Shown piece after piece: positions 1-8,893 of a stretch of DNA of 64,000 nucleotides. Below the pieces are notes generated by a model. It saw nothing but the letters and a program-made list of their open reading frames with translations. It made no database searches and was not told the DNA's origin. Source of the stretch: Poriferisodalis sp965203655 (GTDB lineage Bacteria > Actinomycetota > Acidimicrobiia > Acidimicrobiales > Poriferisodalaceae). Within the stretch, counting starts at the first letter, position 1, and each line of letters begins with the position of its first letter. The stretch lies in contig NZ_CBDBDD010000002.1 in assembly GCF_965203655.1 (NCBI RefSeq), positions 1 to 64,000 of the forward strand, given 5' to 3'. A program made the position numbers and the translations under genes.

Positions 1-745
1 CGACGAGCGCTGCCAGCGGCAGCGAGATCTCGGCGAATCCGGCAACGGTCCACGCGATCACGATGTGCACCAGCACAAACAGCAGCAGCTCGCCCGATGT
101 CTCGATCTGGAATCCGAGCCGCGAGATGAACCAGCCCAGGATCAGTCCCAGCACCGCACCGCCGATACCCAGCTGGACGAAGTTCACCAGGGCGCCGCCG
201 ATATCAGCAGCTTCGTCTGACAGCAGCAGCGCAATCGGGAGCACCGCAGCGAAGGTGGTGGTTGCGAGCGCGTCCGACACTGCGTGGGTGCCGACAATGC
301 CAGTGGGATAGCTGCCGCGGGCACGTACGGAGGTCACGATGTGCGCGATCGTCATCGGCGCGCCAGCACCGGCGAGCGCGCCGAGCACCAGCGCGACCGG
401 ACGGTCGGCACCGAGCCTGCTCGTCACCCAGAACACCGCGACGGCGCTCAGTGCGAACTGGATGACGCCGGTCGTGAGCGTCCATCTCGCGGCTCTCAGT
501 GCCCGCACCGAGACTCGCTCGCCGATCACGAACATGAGCACCGCCAGCGCCACCTCGGTGACGGGGCGCAGCGCGATCAGCGACGGCTCGTCGATCAGCT
601 GCATGAACGGCGGCCCCGACGGGCCCAGCAGCGCACCGACGATGAGGAAAGCGACCAACTCGGGCAGGTGATGTCGCGCCAGCAGCCGGCTGGCCAAGTA
701 CGCCAGCCAGGCCAGCACGGCGAACGCGACGAGCGTGTCGTTCAC
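1..745 (-). CDS. Cation:proton antiporter (CPA2/Kef-like), N-terminal part
   Basis: This reading frame has no stop codon and runs off the left edge, so only about 248 N-terminal residues are visible. They form consecutive hydrophobic segments separated by short charged loops. An early ELVAFLIVGALLGPSG segment is typical of the first helices of Kef/NapA-type monovalent cation:proton antiporters, which sit in the cytoplasmic membrane and exchange Na+ or K+ for H+. The start is placed at a GTG codon directly before the first hydrophobic segment, with a GGGGCGG stretch upstream. A second complete member of the superfamily lies at 36514-38262. Whether a cytosolic TrkA-N domain follows cannot be seen. 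The family call is fairly sure; the ion is unknown. Confidence 0.72.
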   Translation of the reverse strand, partial: MNDTLVAFAVLAWLAYLASRLLARHHLPELVAFLIVGALLGPSGPPFMQLIDEPSLIALRPVTEVALAVLMFVIGERVSVRALRAARWTLTTGVIQFALSAVAVFWVTSRLGADRPVALVLGALAGAGAPMTIAHIVTSVRARGSYPTGIVGTHAVSDALATTTFAAVLPIALLLSDEAADIGGALVNFVQLGIGGAVLGLILGWFISRLGFQIETSGELLLFVLVHIVIAWTVAGFAEISLPLAALV

Positions 746-823
746 AGTCGTGTCACCGCCCCGGCAGGTGCCAGAACCATGTGGGCAGGGAGTCGATCAG
801 CTCCCAGATGACTCAGACCCAGA

Positions 824-1630
824 TCAATCAGAGGCAGCCGAGACCGGCTCGAAGTTGGGGTCGCGCTGCTCCACGAAGCTCTGGACGCCTTCCTTGAAGT
901 CCGGTCGTGTGAGCGATTCCCGCATGAGCGCGTTGGACTCCTCCAGGGCGTCGCTGCGTGCCTCGTCGAGCTGTCCCCACACTTGGCGCTTGATCTGGGC
1001 CATCGACCACGGAGCGCTGAAACGTCCCAGGTCACGCGCGTAGCTGATGGCCTCGTCGAGCAGCTCGTCGGGCGGGAAGACTCTGCTGACCACGCCCATG
1101 TCCTTCGCCTCGTCGGCCAGGAAGACGCGGCCCGACATGAGAATGTCGAGAGCATTCGACGGACCGACCACGCGGGGCAGCATCCACGAGACGCCATGCT
1201 CGGCGATGAGGCCGCGGCGCACGAACGCACTCGTGAACTTGGCGCCCTGAGCCGCAAACCGGACATCGCACATCATGGCGTGCACAAAACCCAGCCCGGC
1301 GCATGCCCCGTTGACCGCCGCCACAACCGGCTTGGGGATGGACAGGGCGTAGTCGTGGCGCTCGTTGCGCAGGCGGGCCGGGGCCTCGTCGGAGCCTTCG
1401 CCTTGGCCGCTGCTGATTCCCTGCAGGTTGTCCATGTCGGCACCGGCGCAGAATCCCCGGCCCGCTCCGGTCACCACGATGGCGCGGACGTCAGGATCGG
1501 CGGCAGCCCGATCAAGGGCGTCGAAGTAGCCGGTACCCAGCTCGCCGGTCCAAGCATTCAAGCGCTCGGGACGGTTCAACGTGATGACCGCTACGCCGTC
1601 ATCGGCCTCGTACAGCACTGTGTCATTCAT
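824..1630 (-). CDS. Enoyl-CoA hydratase/isomerase family protein
   Basis: A 268-residue crotonase-fold protein. The family's CoA-binding and oxyanion-hole segments are present: GRGFCAGADM near residues 58-66 and NGACAGLGF about 45 residues later. One candidate catalytic glutamate lies in the EHGVSW segment, while the other usual glutamate position appears replaced. The protein may therefore be an isomerase or a hydratase of unusual specificity. Such cytosolic enzymes act on 2-enoyl-CoA thioesters in beta-oxidation-like pathways. The ATG at 1630 was chosen over an upstream in-frame start because AAGGAGAAG precedes it at good spacing. A cyclophilin gene lies just upstream on the same strand. 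Confidence 0.88.
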   Translation of the reverse strand: MNDTVLYEADDGVAVITLNRPERLNAWTGELGTGYFDALDRAAADPDVRAIVVTGAGRGFCAGADMDNLQGISSGQGEGSDEAPARLRNERHDYALSIPKPVVAAVNGACAGLGFVHAMMCDVRFAAQGAKFTSAFVRRGLIAEHGVSWMLPRVVGPSNALDILMSGRVFLADEAKDMGVVSRVFPPDELLDEAISYARDLGRFSAPWSMAQIKRQVWGQLDEARSDALEESNALMRESLTRPDFKEGVQSFVEQRDPNFEPVSAASD

Positions 1631-1673
1631 CCGGCTTCTCCTTGCTGGTGCCGCCGCGGCCACGCTACTCGCG

Positions 1674-2150
1674 CTAGTTGCGAGGCATCTCTTCGACGGT
1701 CACCGTGTCCATCGTGTCGCCGACGGCGATGGAGAGGGCCACGTCCATTCCCTCGGTCACGTAGCCGAACAGGTTGTACGCGGGCTGCAGCTTGGCGCGG
1801 CAGTCGTCGATGCAGATGAAGAACTGACTGCCGTTGGTGTCCGGCCCGGCATTGGCCATCGCGACGGCGCCCAGCGTGTATTCCGCCTTCACGGGCTCGT
1901 CGGCGAAGCGATACCCAGGGCCCCCGCGTCCCGAGCCCTCCGGGCAGCCGCCCTGAATGACGAAGTCGGGCACGACTCGATGGAAGGTCAGCCCCGTGTA
2001 GTAGCCGTCCTGGGCCAGGTTGACGAAGTTGTTCACCGTCACCGGCGCAAGCTGGGGATCGAGGTCCATGACGATGCGGCCCTTGGACGTGTCGAGCGTG
2101 ACACGCCAGATCGCATCGGTGTTGATGTTCATTGCAGGTGCAGAAGCCAT
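1674..2150 (-). CDS. Peptidyl-prolyl cis-trans isomerase, cyclophilin type
   Basis: A 158-residue single-domain cyclophilin that catalyses cis-trans isomerisation of Xaa-Pro bonds. The family signature is clear: FHRVVPDFVIQGG carries the catalytic Arg, and MANAGPDTNGSQFFI carries the substrate-binding Gln and Phe. No signal peptide is visible, so it is probably cytosolic. Length matches small bacterial PpiB proteins. A second in-frame Met six residues in could be the real start. It lies downstream of the amidohydrolase gene on the same strand, separated by a strong stem-loop. Confidence 0.93.
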   Translation of the reverse strand: MASAPAMNINTDAIWRVTLDTSKGRIVMDLDPQLAPVTVNNFVNLAQDGYYTGLTFHRVVPDFVIQGGCPEGSGRGGPGYRFADEPVKAEYTLGAVAMANAGPDTNGSQFFICIDDCRAKLQPAYNLFGYVTEGMDVALSIAVGDTMDTVTVEEMPRN

Positions 2151-2185
2151 GAAGCAGCGACGCTACCTGCGATGGCCCTTTTCGG

Positions 2186-2214
2186 GCGAACGCCGGCGAA
2201 GCTTCGGCGTTCGC
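2186..2214 (-). terminator. Stem-loop after the amidohydrolase stop codon
   Basis: A perfect 10-bp inverted repeat (GCGAACGCCG / CGGCGTTCGC) with a 9-nt loop begins directly after the TAG stop of the amidohydrolase gene. No run of U follows on the transcribed side, as is common in actinobacterial terminators. It could instead be a processing or stability element between the two genes. Confidence 0.5.
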
Positions 2215-2215
2215 A

Positions 2216-3934
2216 CTAATCAGTGGAGCGCAGTGTCTTTCCGGTGAGCGCACCGGTGTGGGTGCCGTCGCGCATGAACATCTGCCCGTTCACGAGCGTG
2301 GCGTCGTAGCCGGCCCCCCGCTGGATGTAGCGGCCCGCACCGCCCGGAAAGTCGTACACGTACTCAGGACCCGACAGCGACAGGCCCTCGACGTCGATGA
2401 CGTTGATGTCGGCGAACCGCCCGGCTTCGAGCCGCCCCCGGTCAACCAGCCCGAACAGGTCGGCGGTGTCGGAGGTGATCCGGCGTATGCCCTCGGGCAG
2501 CGAGAAGAACCCGTTGTCCCGCACCCAGTGACTCAAGAAGAACGTGGGCTGGCTGGAGTCCATGATCTGCCCGACGTGAGCCCCTGCGTCGGCGAGGCCC
2601 ATCACGATGGAGTCGTGGCTGAGCATCCGCTCGATCGCGTCGAAGTCCTGGTTCAGCACCGGCAGGCTCAGCATCACGGTCCCGTCGGAGCGATCGGTCG
2701 CATCCAGGAACAGCTCCACCGGGGTCACACCGGCGGCCGCGGCCTGAGCCTCGAGCGTGCCGTCGGGCCCGATCCGGTAGTTCGGATTGACCGCATCAAG
2801 CAGGTACAGCCGGCTCAGGTCGACGAGGGAGTTCGCCATGCCCGTCGAGTTCTTGTCCGACGAGTTGGCCTCCGCCACCAGCGCCGCACGGGTCGCTGGA
2901 TCGCGGATCGCCTCGAGGCGACCGGCCACGTCGAGGTCGCGCAGCGATCGCCACGTCTCGCCCGCCCGATCCCACGGAGTGCGGTGCTGGATGCCGAGCA
3001 CGACGCCGATGGCACGGCAGGTGGTCTGCGGTCGCAGGTTCGCGCCGACGGCGTTCTGCTCGGTGACGTAGCCGAGCACCAGGTCGCTCATCTCGGGCTT
3101 GCGCGCCGAATACACCAAGCCGAATGTGCTGGGCTGGCCGCTGCGCCGAGTGATCTCGCCGAGCACCTCGATCTCGTGGCGGCCTCCGGCGAAGTCCGGC
3201 CCGGCAGCCTCGAAGCGAGGTGCCGACTCGAACACGCCGCGGCCATGGCGGCCCAGGACATCGCCGAAGGCGTACAGCTCGTTGTCATCGGCAAACGTGC
3301 CCGGGATCGGGCGTCCGTCAGGCGTGCGATGGAGCAGCGTGCGCGAGGTCGAGAAGCCCAGCGCGCCGGACCCCATCGCCTCGTCCACCAGCTCGCACAT
3401 CGCTGCGATCTGGGATTCCGATGCGGGACGCTCGTCGAGGCTGTCAGGGCCCATCGTGTGCCAGCGGACGGCGACGTGGCCGACCATGCCGCCGACGTTG
3501 AGCCCCTTGGGCATGCCGTCCAAGAAGGCCAAATACTCGCCGTAGGAACGCCAGTCCCACGGAAGGCCCTGCATCATCGACTTCTTCGGGATGTCCTCGA
3601 CGGACTCCATGACCTCGGCGATGTACTCGATGTCCTCGGTCTTCACGGGAGCGAACGTGACACCGCAGTTGCCCATCACCACTGAGGTCACACCGTGCCA
3701 GCACGAACTCGAGCCGATGGGGTCCCAGGCCAGCTGCGCGTCGAGGTGAGTGTGGATATCGACGAAGCCAGGCGTCACCACCTTGCCCGCGGCGTCGATC
3801 TCGGTGCGTCCGGCGTCGGGCACCTCTCCGACCGTCGTGATCCGCTCGCCGTCGATGGCGACATCGGCAACCTTGGCGTCGCTGCCGGTCCCATCGACCA
3901 CTAGGCCGCCTCGAATGACCGTGTCGTGCGACAT
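2216..3934 (-). CDS. N-acyl-D-amino-acid deacylase-like amidohydrolase
   Basis: A 572-residue amidohydrolase-superfamily protein of the D-aminoacylase/amidohydrolase-3 type. These zinc enzymes hydrolyse N-acyl-D-amino acids or related cyclic amides in the cytosol. Residues 1-55 form the small beta domain, followed by the metal-binding GFVDIHTHLDAQ motif and a GNCGVTFAP segment characteristic of D-aminoacylases. The C-terminal part closes with FADINVID, where the small beta domain resumes. The frame stays open for 161 codons upstream. The ATG at 3934 is preferred because GGGGAG precedes it and the protein then starts exactly with the expected DTVIRGG strand. The upstream extension would overlap the divergent lipoprotein gene. 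Confidence 0.85.
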   Translation of the reverse strand: MSHDTVIRGGLVVDGTGSDAKVADVAIDGERITTVGEVPDAGRTEIDAAGKVVTPGFVDIHTHLDAQLAWDPIGSSSCWHGVTSVVMGNCGVTFAPVKTEDIEYIAEVMESVEDIPKKSMMQGLPWDWRSYGEYLAFLDGMPKGLNVGGMVGHVAVRWHTMGPDSLDERPASESQIAAMCELVDEAMGSGALGFSTSRTLLHRTPDGRPIPGTFADDNELYAFGDVLGRHGRGVFESAPRFEAAGPDFAGGRHEIEVLGEITRRSGQPSTFGLVYSARKPEMSDLVLGYVTEQNAVGANLRPQTTCRAIGVVLGIQHRTPWDRAGETWRSLRDLDVAGRLEAIRDPATRAALVAEANSSDKNSTGMANSLVDLSRLYLLDAVNPNYRIGPDGTLEAQAAAAGVTPVELFLDATDRSDGTVMLSLPVLNQDFDAIERMLSHDSIVMGLADAGAHVGQIMDSSQPTFFLSHWVRDNGFFSLPEGIRRITSDTADLFGLVDRGRLEAGRFADINVIDVEGLSLSGPEYVYDFPGGAGRYIQRGAGYDATLVNGQMFMRDGTHTGALTGKTLRSTD

Positions 3935-4085
3935 CGCGCGCTCCCCTGCTCGTCCCAGTTCGCGACAGCCGAGCTTAGAGCCGCATCGGGCCATCACGCT
4001 GTTGTCTCCCCCCTCGTGCGTGGGCTTCGGTACTCTGCATTGGATGCCGACTCCCCACCGGAGCGCAACTGGAAGGGCGAATGCC

Positions 4086-4787
4086 GTGCACCAACTCGAC
4101 TCCCGCCTCGGAAACTTTGCCGCGCGCTGGCGTGTGCTGGCTGCAGCTGCGGCCATCGCGCTGCTGGTCAGCGCCTGCGGTCTGTTGAGCGACGACGAAA
4201 CGGACGCGACGACGACCACTGCCGGTGAAGACGGGGCCATGACCGAGACAGAGGCCGACACCCCCACCATGGTCACTGCCGCTCCGACGACGACTGCGGC
4301 CGATGACGCGATGGCAGAAGACGAGCCTGACGGCCCCGATGTGACAGTCGAGTCGAAGCTCTCGACGGCCGGATTGGGCCCGGTGCAGATCGGCCATTCC
4401 CTCGATGACGCCCGCACCGCTGCTGGAGCACTGCTGATCGCCGTGCCCGGGGGCAGCGACGCGTGCCGTTACTACACAGTTCAGAACGGCCCCGAGGGCG
4501 TCCGGTTCTTGGCCGTCAACGCCGAGATTGTCCGGGTCGACATCGAAGCCGGTCCGATCACGACGATCTCGGGCTACGGCATCGGCTCCACCCGGAGCGA
4601 GATCGTCGAGGCCTTCGGTGACAGGATCGAAGACGGGCCCGGCCTCTCGGCGATCCAGTACGTACCGGTCGACGCCCCCGACATCGACAAGCGGGTGGTG
4701 TGGGAAGTGGATGAGGCTGGCGCGGTGATCTCGCTGCGAGCCGGACGGCTCCCCCACATTGAGCCAAGGGTGGCCTGCACCGGCTGA
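4086..4787 (+). CDS. Putative lipoprotein of unknown function
   Basis: A 233-residue protein beginning at GTG with AAGGG about 10 nt upstream. Residues 1-31 form a lipoprotein signal peptide: a positive N-region, an alanine-rich hydrophobic core and the lipobox LVSAC with Cys31. A low-complexity Asp/Glu/Thr-rich linker of about 50 residues follows, typical of actinobacterial surface lipoproteins. The rest forms a compact domain with repeated YGIGSTRSE-like and LGPVQIGHSLDD segments, which look like two related half-repeats. No known function could be assigned. It is transcribed divergently from the amidohydrolase. Confidence 0.72.
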   Translation: MHQLDSRLGNFAARWRVLAAAAAIALLVSACGLLSDDETDATTTTAGEDGAMTETEADTPTMVTAAPTTTAADDAMAEDEPDGPDVTVESKLSTAGLGPVQIGHSLDDARTAAGALLIAVPGGSDACRYYTVQNGPEGVRFLAVNAEIVRVDIEAGPITTISGYGIGSTRSEIVEAFGDRIEDGPGLSAIQYVPVDAPDIDKRVVWEVDEAGAVISLRAGRLPHIEPRVACTG

Positions 4788-4848
4788 TCGCAACAGGTCA
4801 CAACAAGCTGACCGGAGCTGTTCCGGCTCGAGCTGGCTGGCTCGCGGC

Positions 4849-6213
4849 TCAACTGCTGACGGCGTCGCCCAGGTTCTTGACGACGTCGATCCATAGCTGC
4901 GTGGTGAGCGCCAGCGAATCGACATCGACGCGCTCGTCGTTGCCGTGGAACCGCAGCATGAAATCGTTGGAGTTCACCCGGTTGCTGAACAACCCCGCGC
5001 CATAGGCCACGGTGCCCTTCAGGCGAAAGAAACGGGCGTCGGTCGCGCCGACGATCAGCTGGGGGATCACCGGCGCACCTGGGTGAGCCTTCGCCATCAG
5101 CTCGCTCAGCAGCTGCCACATCGGCGTATTGGTCGGCGAGAAGCTGGCCGGGTCGTCGTGGAGGTGCTCGATCTCCACCTCGTCGAATAGCTCGCCGAGC
5201 GCCGCCTGCAGGTGCTCGTTCACGGCGACGGGATCGCCCGGGGCAGTGCGGATGTCCACCTCGATCTCGACCTTGTCGGGGATGATGTTGGTCTTGTTGC
5301 CGCCGCCTACGACATTCGGGCTGAACGTGGTGTGGCTGCACGCGTGCAGGTGGCGCGCCAGGCCCGGTGAGTCGATGCCTGCGACAGCGTCGTAGACGCG
5401 GCCCGGGTCGAGCAGCGCTTCGCGGGTCTCGTCGTCGACCCTCAGCGTCGAGACGTGGTGCTGCCACATCTCGGTGAGCTGAGGCGCCGGCCGGTACTCG
5501 GCGATGCGGCGCACGATCTCGGCTGCCTTGATGAGGGCGTTGTCGGTGCCGAACGGCATGGAGCCATGGCCGGGCGTGCCGCGCACGGTGAGCCGGCGCC
5601 AGCCGATCCCCTTCTCCCCCGCCGCCAACGTGATCTTGGTGCCCTGCGGCGTGTGATTCGGCATGCCGCCGAACTCGGTGAGCACGTAGTCGCACTCGAT
5701 GGCGTCCCAGTGGTGCTCGGCCATCCACTTGGCGCCGTAGGTGCCGCCCGCTTCCTCATCGGCGACGCCGAAATAGATGACATCGCCCTTCGGCCGGTAA
5801 CCGCTGCGCACGATGTGACGGAACGCCACTGCCATCGACGAGGTCAGGTTGAGCATGTCGACCGCGCCGCGTCCCCACACCTCGCCATCCACCAGCTCGC
5901 CGCCGAAAGGTTCACGGCTCCAGCCGTCGGCGTTCACCGGCACCACGTCGGTGTGGCCCATCAGGCACAGCTTGGGCGCCGACGGATCGGTGCCTGAGAT
6001 GCGGGCCACCAGTGATCGGCGCCCCGGCTCGGACTCGAAGCTCTGCATGTCGACGCCAGGACCTTCCAGGTACGTCTCCAGCAGGTCGCTGTTGCGGACC
6101 TCCTCGCCCGATTCGACCCTCCCGTCGTTGACACAGGCATTGCGGATCATCTGCTGCAGCAGATCGATGGTCTGGTTGGTCAGCGCTGGATCGGTGTGGT
6201 CGAGGTCGCCCAT
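4849..6213 (-). CDS. M20-family metallopeptidase
   Basis: A 454-residue M20/M28-clan carboxypeptidase or dipeptidase. The two-zinc active site is readable: GHTDVVP with His87 and Asp89, the bridging Asp119 in GRGAVDM, and the general base/metal pair Glu153-Glu154 in ADEEAGG. Members remove single residues from peptides or deacylate N-acyl amino acids in the cytosol; the substrate here is unknown. Length is normal and the central dimerisation domain is present. The gene converges with the lipoprotein gene and is divergent from the acyl-CoA dehydrogenase operon. Confidence 0.9.
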   Translation of the reverse strand: MGDLDHTDPALTNQTIDLLQQMIRNACVNDGRVESGEEVRNSDLLETYLEGPGVDMQSFESEPGRRSLVARISGTDPSAPKLCLMGHTDVVPVNADGWSREPFGGELVDGEVWGRGAVDMLNLTSSMAVAFRHIVRSGYRPKGDVIYFGVADEEAGGTYGAKWMAEHHWDAIECDYVLTEFGGMPNHTPQGTKITLAAGEKGIGWRRLTVRGTPGHGSMPFGTDNALIKAAEIVRRIAEYRPAPQLTEMWQHHVSTLRVDDETREALLDPGRVYDAVAGIDSPGLARHLHACSHTTFSPNVVGGGNKTNIIPDKVEIEVDIRTAPGDPVAVNEHLQAALGELFDEVEIEHLHDDPASFSPTNTPMWQLLSELMAKAHPGAPVIPQLIVGATDARFFRLKGTVAYGAGLFSNRVNSNDFMLRFHGNDERVDVDSLALTTQLWIDVVKNLGDAVSS

Positions 6214-6300
6214 ATGGCGATGTTACGACTGCGCCTGCACACCAGATGGCGAGCCGTCGATCTTGGTCACAGGTGCACAGCCACGGCTACGGTGAACGTC

Positions 6301-7449
6301 ATGAACGCGGCAACTGACACCTTCGCTGGCCCATCGACGGCGTCCGATCTGGAGACGTTCAGAGAGACGGCGGCTGCGTTCCTGCGCGACGCCGTCGAAG
6401 CGGGCGTGGCGTGTCCCGCGTACGGCGCCATCCTGGTGCCTGCGCTGCATGATCAGGCCCGTGTCTGGCAGCGCTACTGCTACGACCACGGCTGGGCCGG
6501 GCTGCATTGGCCGACCGAGCACGGCGGTCGTGGGCTGACCCGGGCGCATACCGGCGTGTGGATGGAGGAGTGCGAACGCGCGAGCGTTGCCCCCTACCTG
6601 AACCTGCAGGGGATCGTGCTGGCGGGCGAAGCCATCATGCGCACCGGCACCGAGCGCCAGCGTGAGCAATTCCTGCGTCCGATCCTGACGGGCGAGGTGC
6701 TGTGGTGCCAGCTGTTCAGCGAGCCCGGCAACGGCTCAGACTTGGGCGGGCTCACCAGCGCTGCAGTGCCCGACGGCAGCCATTTTGTGCTGAACGGCCA
6801 GAAGGTGTGGTCGTCGAACGCCCAGTTCGCCGAGTACGGCATCTTGATGGCCCGCACCGAGCCCGATGCCCCCAAGCACCGCGGCATCAGCTTCTTCCTG
6901 CTCGACATGACGCTGCCCGGCATCGAAGTGCGGCCGATCAAGCAAATGACCGGCGACAGCGAATTCTGCGAAGTCTTCTTCGACGACGTCGCTATGCCCG
7001 CGGATGCGCTGTTGGGCGAGCGCGGCGGCGGCTGGGGCGTCGCGATGGCAGTGCTGGAAGACGAGCGGGGCGGCGCCGGTTCCTCCGGGGTCATCAGCCT
7101 TCGCAAACGCCTCACCAAGATGATCGAAGCGGCAGGCGATGCGGGACCGCTGGGTCGGCAGTCGCTCGCTGAGCTGCACGCTCGGGGAAATGCCCTGGCG
7201 GCGCTGATGGAGCTGCACGGCGCCGATCCGCGCATGGCGCCAGTGGCCAAGCTGGCGAACAGCGAACTCGGTTACGACGAGGTCGCCATCGGCGCCAGCC
7301 TGCGCGGCGCAGACGCCATGTTGGCTTCAGACGAGACCGAGGCATTCCTGTACGCGCCGGGCATGCGCATCGCCGGGGGCACCAGCGAGATCCAGCGCAA
7401 CATCATCGGCGAGCGGGTGCTGGGCCTGCCACGCGAACCCTCGCCGTAA
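6301..7449 (+). CDS. Acyl-CoA dehydrogenase
   Basis: A 382-residue flavoprotein with the usual order of domains: N-terminal helical part, central beta domain with QLFSEPGNGSDLGG and VLNGQKVWSSNA, and C-terminal helical bundle ending in GTSEIQRNIIGERVLGLPRE. It would oxidise an acyl-CoA thioester to the 2-enoyl-CoA, passing electrons to ETF. The ATG at 6301 is the start that matches family length. It is the first gene of an apparent four-gene operon with a P450, an LLM flavoenzyme and an alpha/beta hydrolase. That context suggests catabolism of a hydrophobic, perhaps terpenoid or steroid-like, compound. Confidence 0.92.
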   Translation: MNAATDTFAGPSTASDLETFRETAAAFLRDAVEAGVACPAYGAILVPALHDQARVWQRYCYDHGWAGLHWPTEHGGRGLTRAHTGVWMEECERASVAPYLNLQGIVLAGEAIMRTGTERQREQFLRPILTGEVLWCQLFSEPGNGSDLGGLTSAAVPDGSHFVLNGQKVWSSNAQFAEYGILMARTEPDAPKHRGISFFLLDMTLPGIEVRPIKQMTGDSEFCEVFFDDVAMPADALLGERGGGWGVAMAVLEDERGGAGSSGVISLRKRLTKMIEAAGDAGPLGRQSLAELHARGNALAALMELHGADPRMAPVAKLANSELGYDEVAIGASLRGADAMLASDETEAFLYAPGMRIAGGTSEIQRNIIGERVLGLPREPSP

Positions 7450-7523
7450 AGTTGGCGGGCCGGTTGGCGTCACGCGGCCGGAACACAGCCCTGCGCAGAG
7501 CACAGAGTGGCGAGGGAGCCGGC

Positions 7524-8846
7524 ATGGCGATTGCAACCGAGGCTGAACGGGAGGAATGGCGGGCCGGCAGCGCGGTGAATCCCGACCGAGAGCAAGCGCA
7601 CTTCGGCGCGGGCGTCCCACCCGCCGCAGATCTCGCCATCGATGAGATCAACCCGCTGAACCCTCATCTGTTTCGCGAGGACCGCTGGCACGACCACTTC
7701 GCACGCCTGCGTCGGGAAGATCCCGTCCACCTCAACGAGCTGGGTTCGGCAGGACGTTATTGGTCAGTCACGAAATGGGCCGACGTCCGCGACGTGGAGA
7801 GCGACGACGAGACGTTCTGCTCGGCTCACGGCATCACCATCGGACCGCCCACAGACACTGATCTGCCTGCGACGCCACCGCTGAACTCGTTCATCACCAT
7901 GGACGCGCCCGAGCACCGCCGCCAGCGCCGCACTGTCCAGCCGATGATGGCCCCGACCAACCTGCGAGACCTTGAGTCGCTCATCCGGGAACGCGCGACG
8001 AAGGTGCTCGACTCCCTGCCGGAGGGCGAGACGTTCGACTGGGTCGACACGGTGTCGGTCGAGCTGACCACGCTGATGCTGGCGACCCTGTTCGACTTCC
8101 CGCTGGAAGACCGCCGGAAACTCACCCGATGGTCCGACCTGGTCACCACCATCCCCGGCCCGGACGGGATCGTCGAGACCAGCGCCCAGCGGCGCGAGGA
8201 GTTCGCCGACTGCCTCCCGTACTTCGAGCGGCTCTGGGAAGAGCGGCGGACCAACCCCGGCAACGACATGATCTCGATGCTGGTCCACGGCGATGCCACC
8301 AGCCACCTTCCCGCCGCAGCCCACCTCGGCAATCTGATCCTGCTGATCGTGGGCGGCAACGACACCACACGCAACACCATGTCGGGCAGCGTGTATGCGC
8401 TCAACAAGTACCCCGATCAGTACGACAAGCTCATCGCGAATCCCGATCTCATCGCCAACTTCGTCCCGGAGATCATCCGCTGGCAGACACCGCTGTCGTA
8501 CATGCGGCGCACTGCCACGAAGGACTGCGAGGTCGGCGGCAAGCAGATCCGCAAGGACGATCAGGTCCTGATGTGGTACGTGTCAGCCAATCGAGACGAG
8601 GACGTCTTCGGCGACAATGCCGACGACCTCGACATCGAGCGTCACAACGCCGCCAGCCATCTCTCGTTCGGCTACGGCTTCCACTATTGCCTCGGCAGCC
8701 GGCTGGCCGAACTGCAGCTGCGGGTGCTGTGGGAGGAGATCTTGCCGCGCTTCGGGCGCATCGAAGTCCAAGCCGAGCCCCAGCGCTCGCTCTCGTCGTT
8801 CATTCACGGCTACACCTACCTCCCCGTCCAAGTCACCCGGCGGTAG
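7524..8846 (+). CDS. Cytochrome P450
   Basis: A 440-residue soluble bacterial P450. The I-helix oxygen-activation motif GGNDTTRN, the K-helix ExxR in EIIRWQTPLSYMRR, and the heme-binding loop FGYGFHYCLGSRLAE with the thiolate ligand near Cys389 are all intact. The fold resembles the actinobacterial CYP124/CYP125 group that hydroxylates terpenoid or sterol side chains, but substrate cannot be deduced. The ATG at 7524 has GAGGGAG upstream and was preferred over the longer frame. No redox partner is adjacent. A 3Fe-4S ferredoxin that could serve is at 49148-49348. Confidence 0.93.
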   Translation: MAIATEAEREEWRAGSAVNPDREQAHFGAGVPPAADLAIDEINPLNPHLFREDRWHDHFARLRREDPVHLNELGSAGRYWSVTKWADVRDVESDDETFCSAHGITIGPPTDTDLPATPPLNSFITMDAPEHRRQRRTVQPMMAPTNLRDLESLIRERATKVLDSLPEGETFDWVDTVSVELTTLMLATLFDFPLEDRRKLTRWSDLVTTIPGPDGIVETSAQRREEFADCLPYFERLWEERRTNPGNDMISMLVHGDATSHLPAAAHLGNLILLIVGGNDTTRNTMSGSVYALNKYPDQYDKLIANPDLIANFVPEIIRWQTPLSYMRRTATKDCEVGGKQIRKDDQVLMWYVSANRDEDVFGDNADDLDIERHNAASHLSFGYGFHYCLGSRLAELQLRVLWEEILPRFGRIEVQAEPQRSLSSFIHGYTYLPVQVTRR

Positions 8847-8893
8847 CCGCAACCGTTGCTTCGCCCGAGCCCAAGCCCCGAAGGAGTCCCCAC

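Noticed and set aside
2258..3685. 475-codon plus-strand frame opposite the amidohydrolase
   Set aside because: Antisense shadow of a gene with the full D-aminoacylase motif set; no ribosome site or recognisable domain.
3750..4085. N-terminal extension of the lipoprotein at 4086
   Set aside because: It would overlap the divergent amidohydrolase and place over 100 residues before a perfect signal peptide and lipobox.
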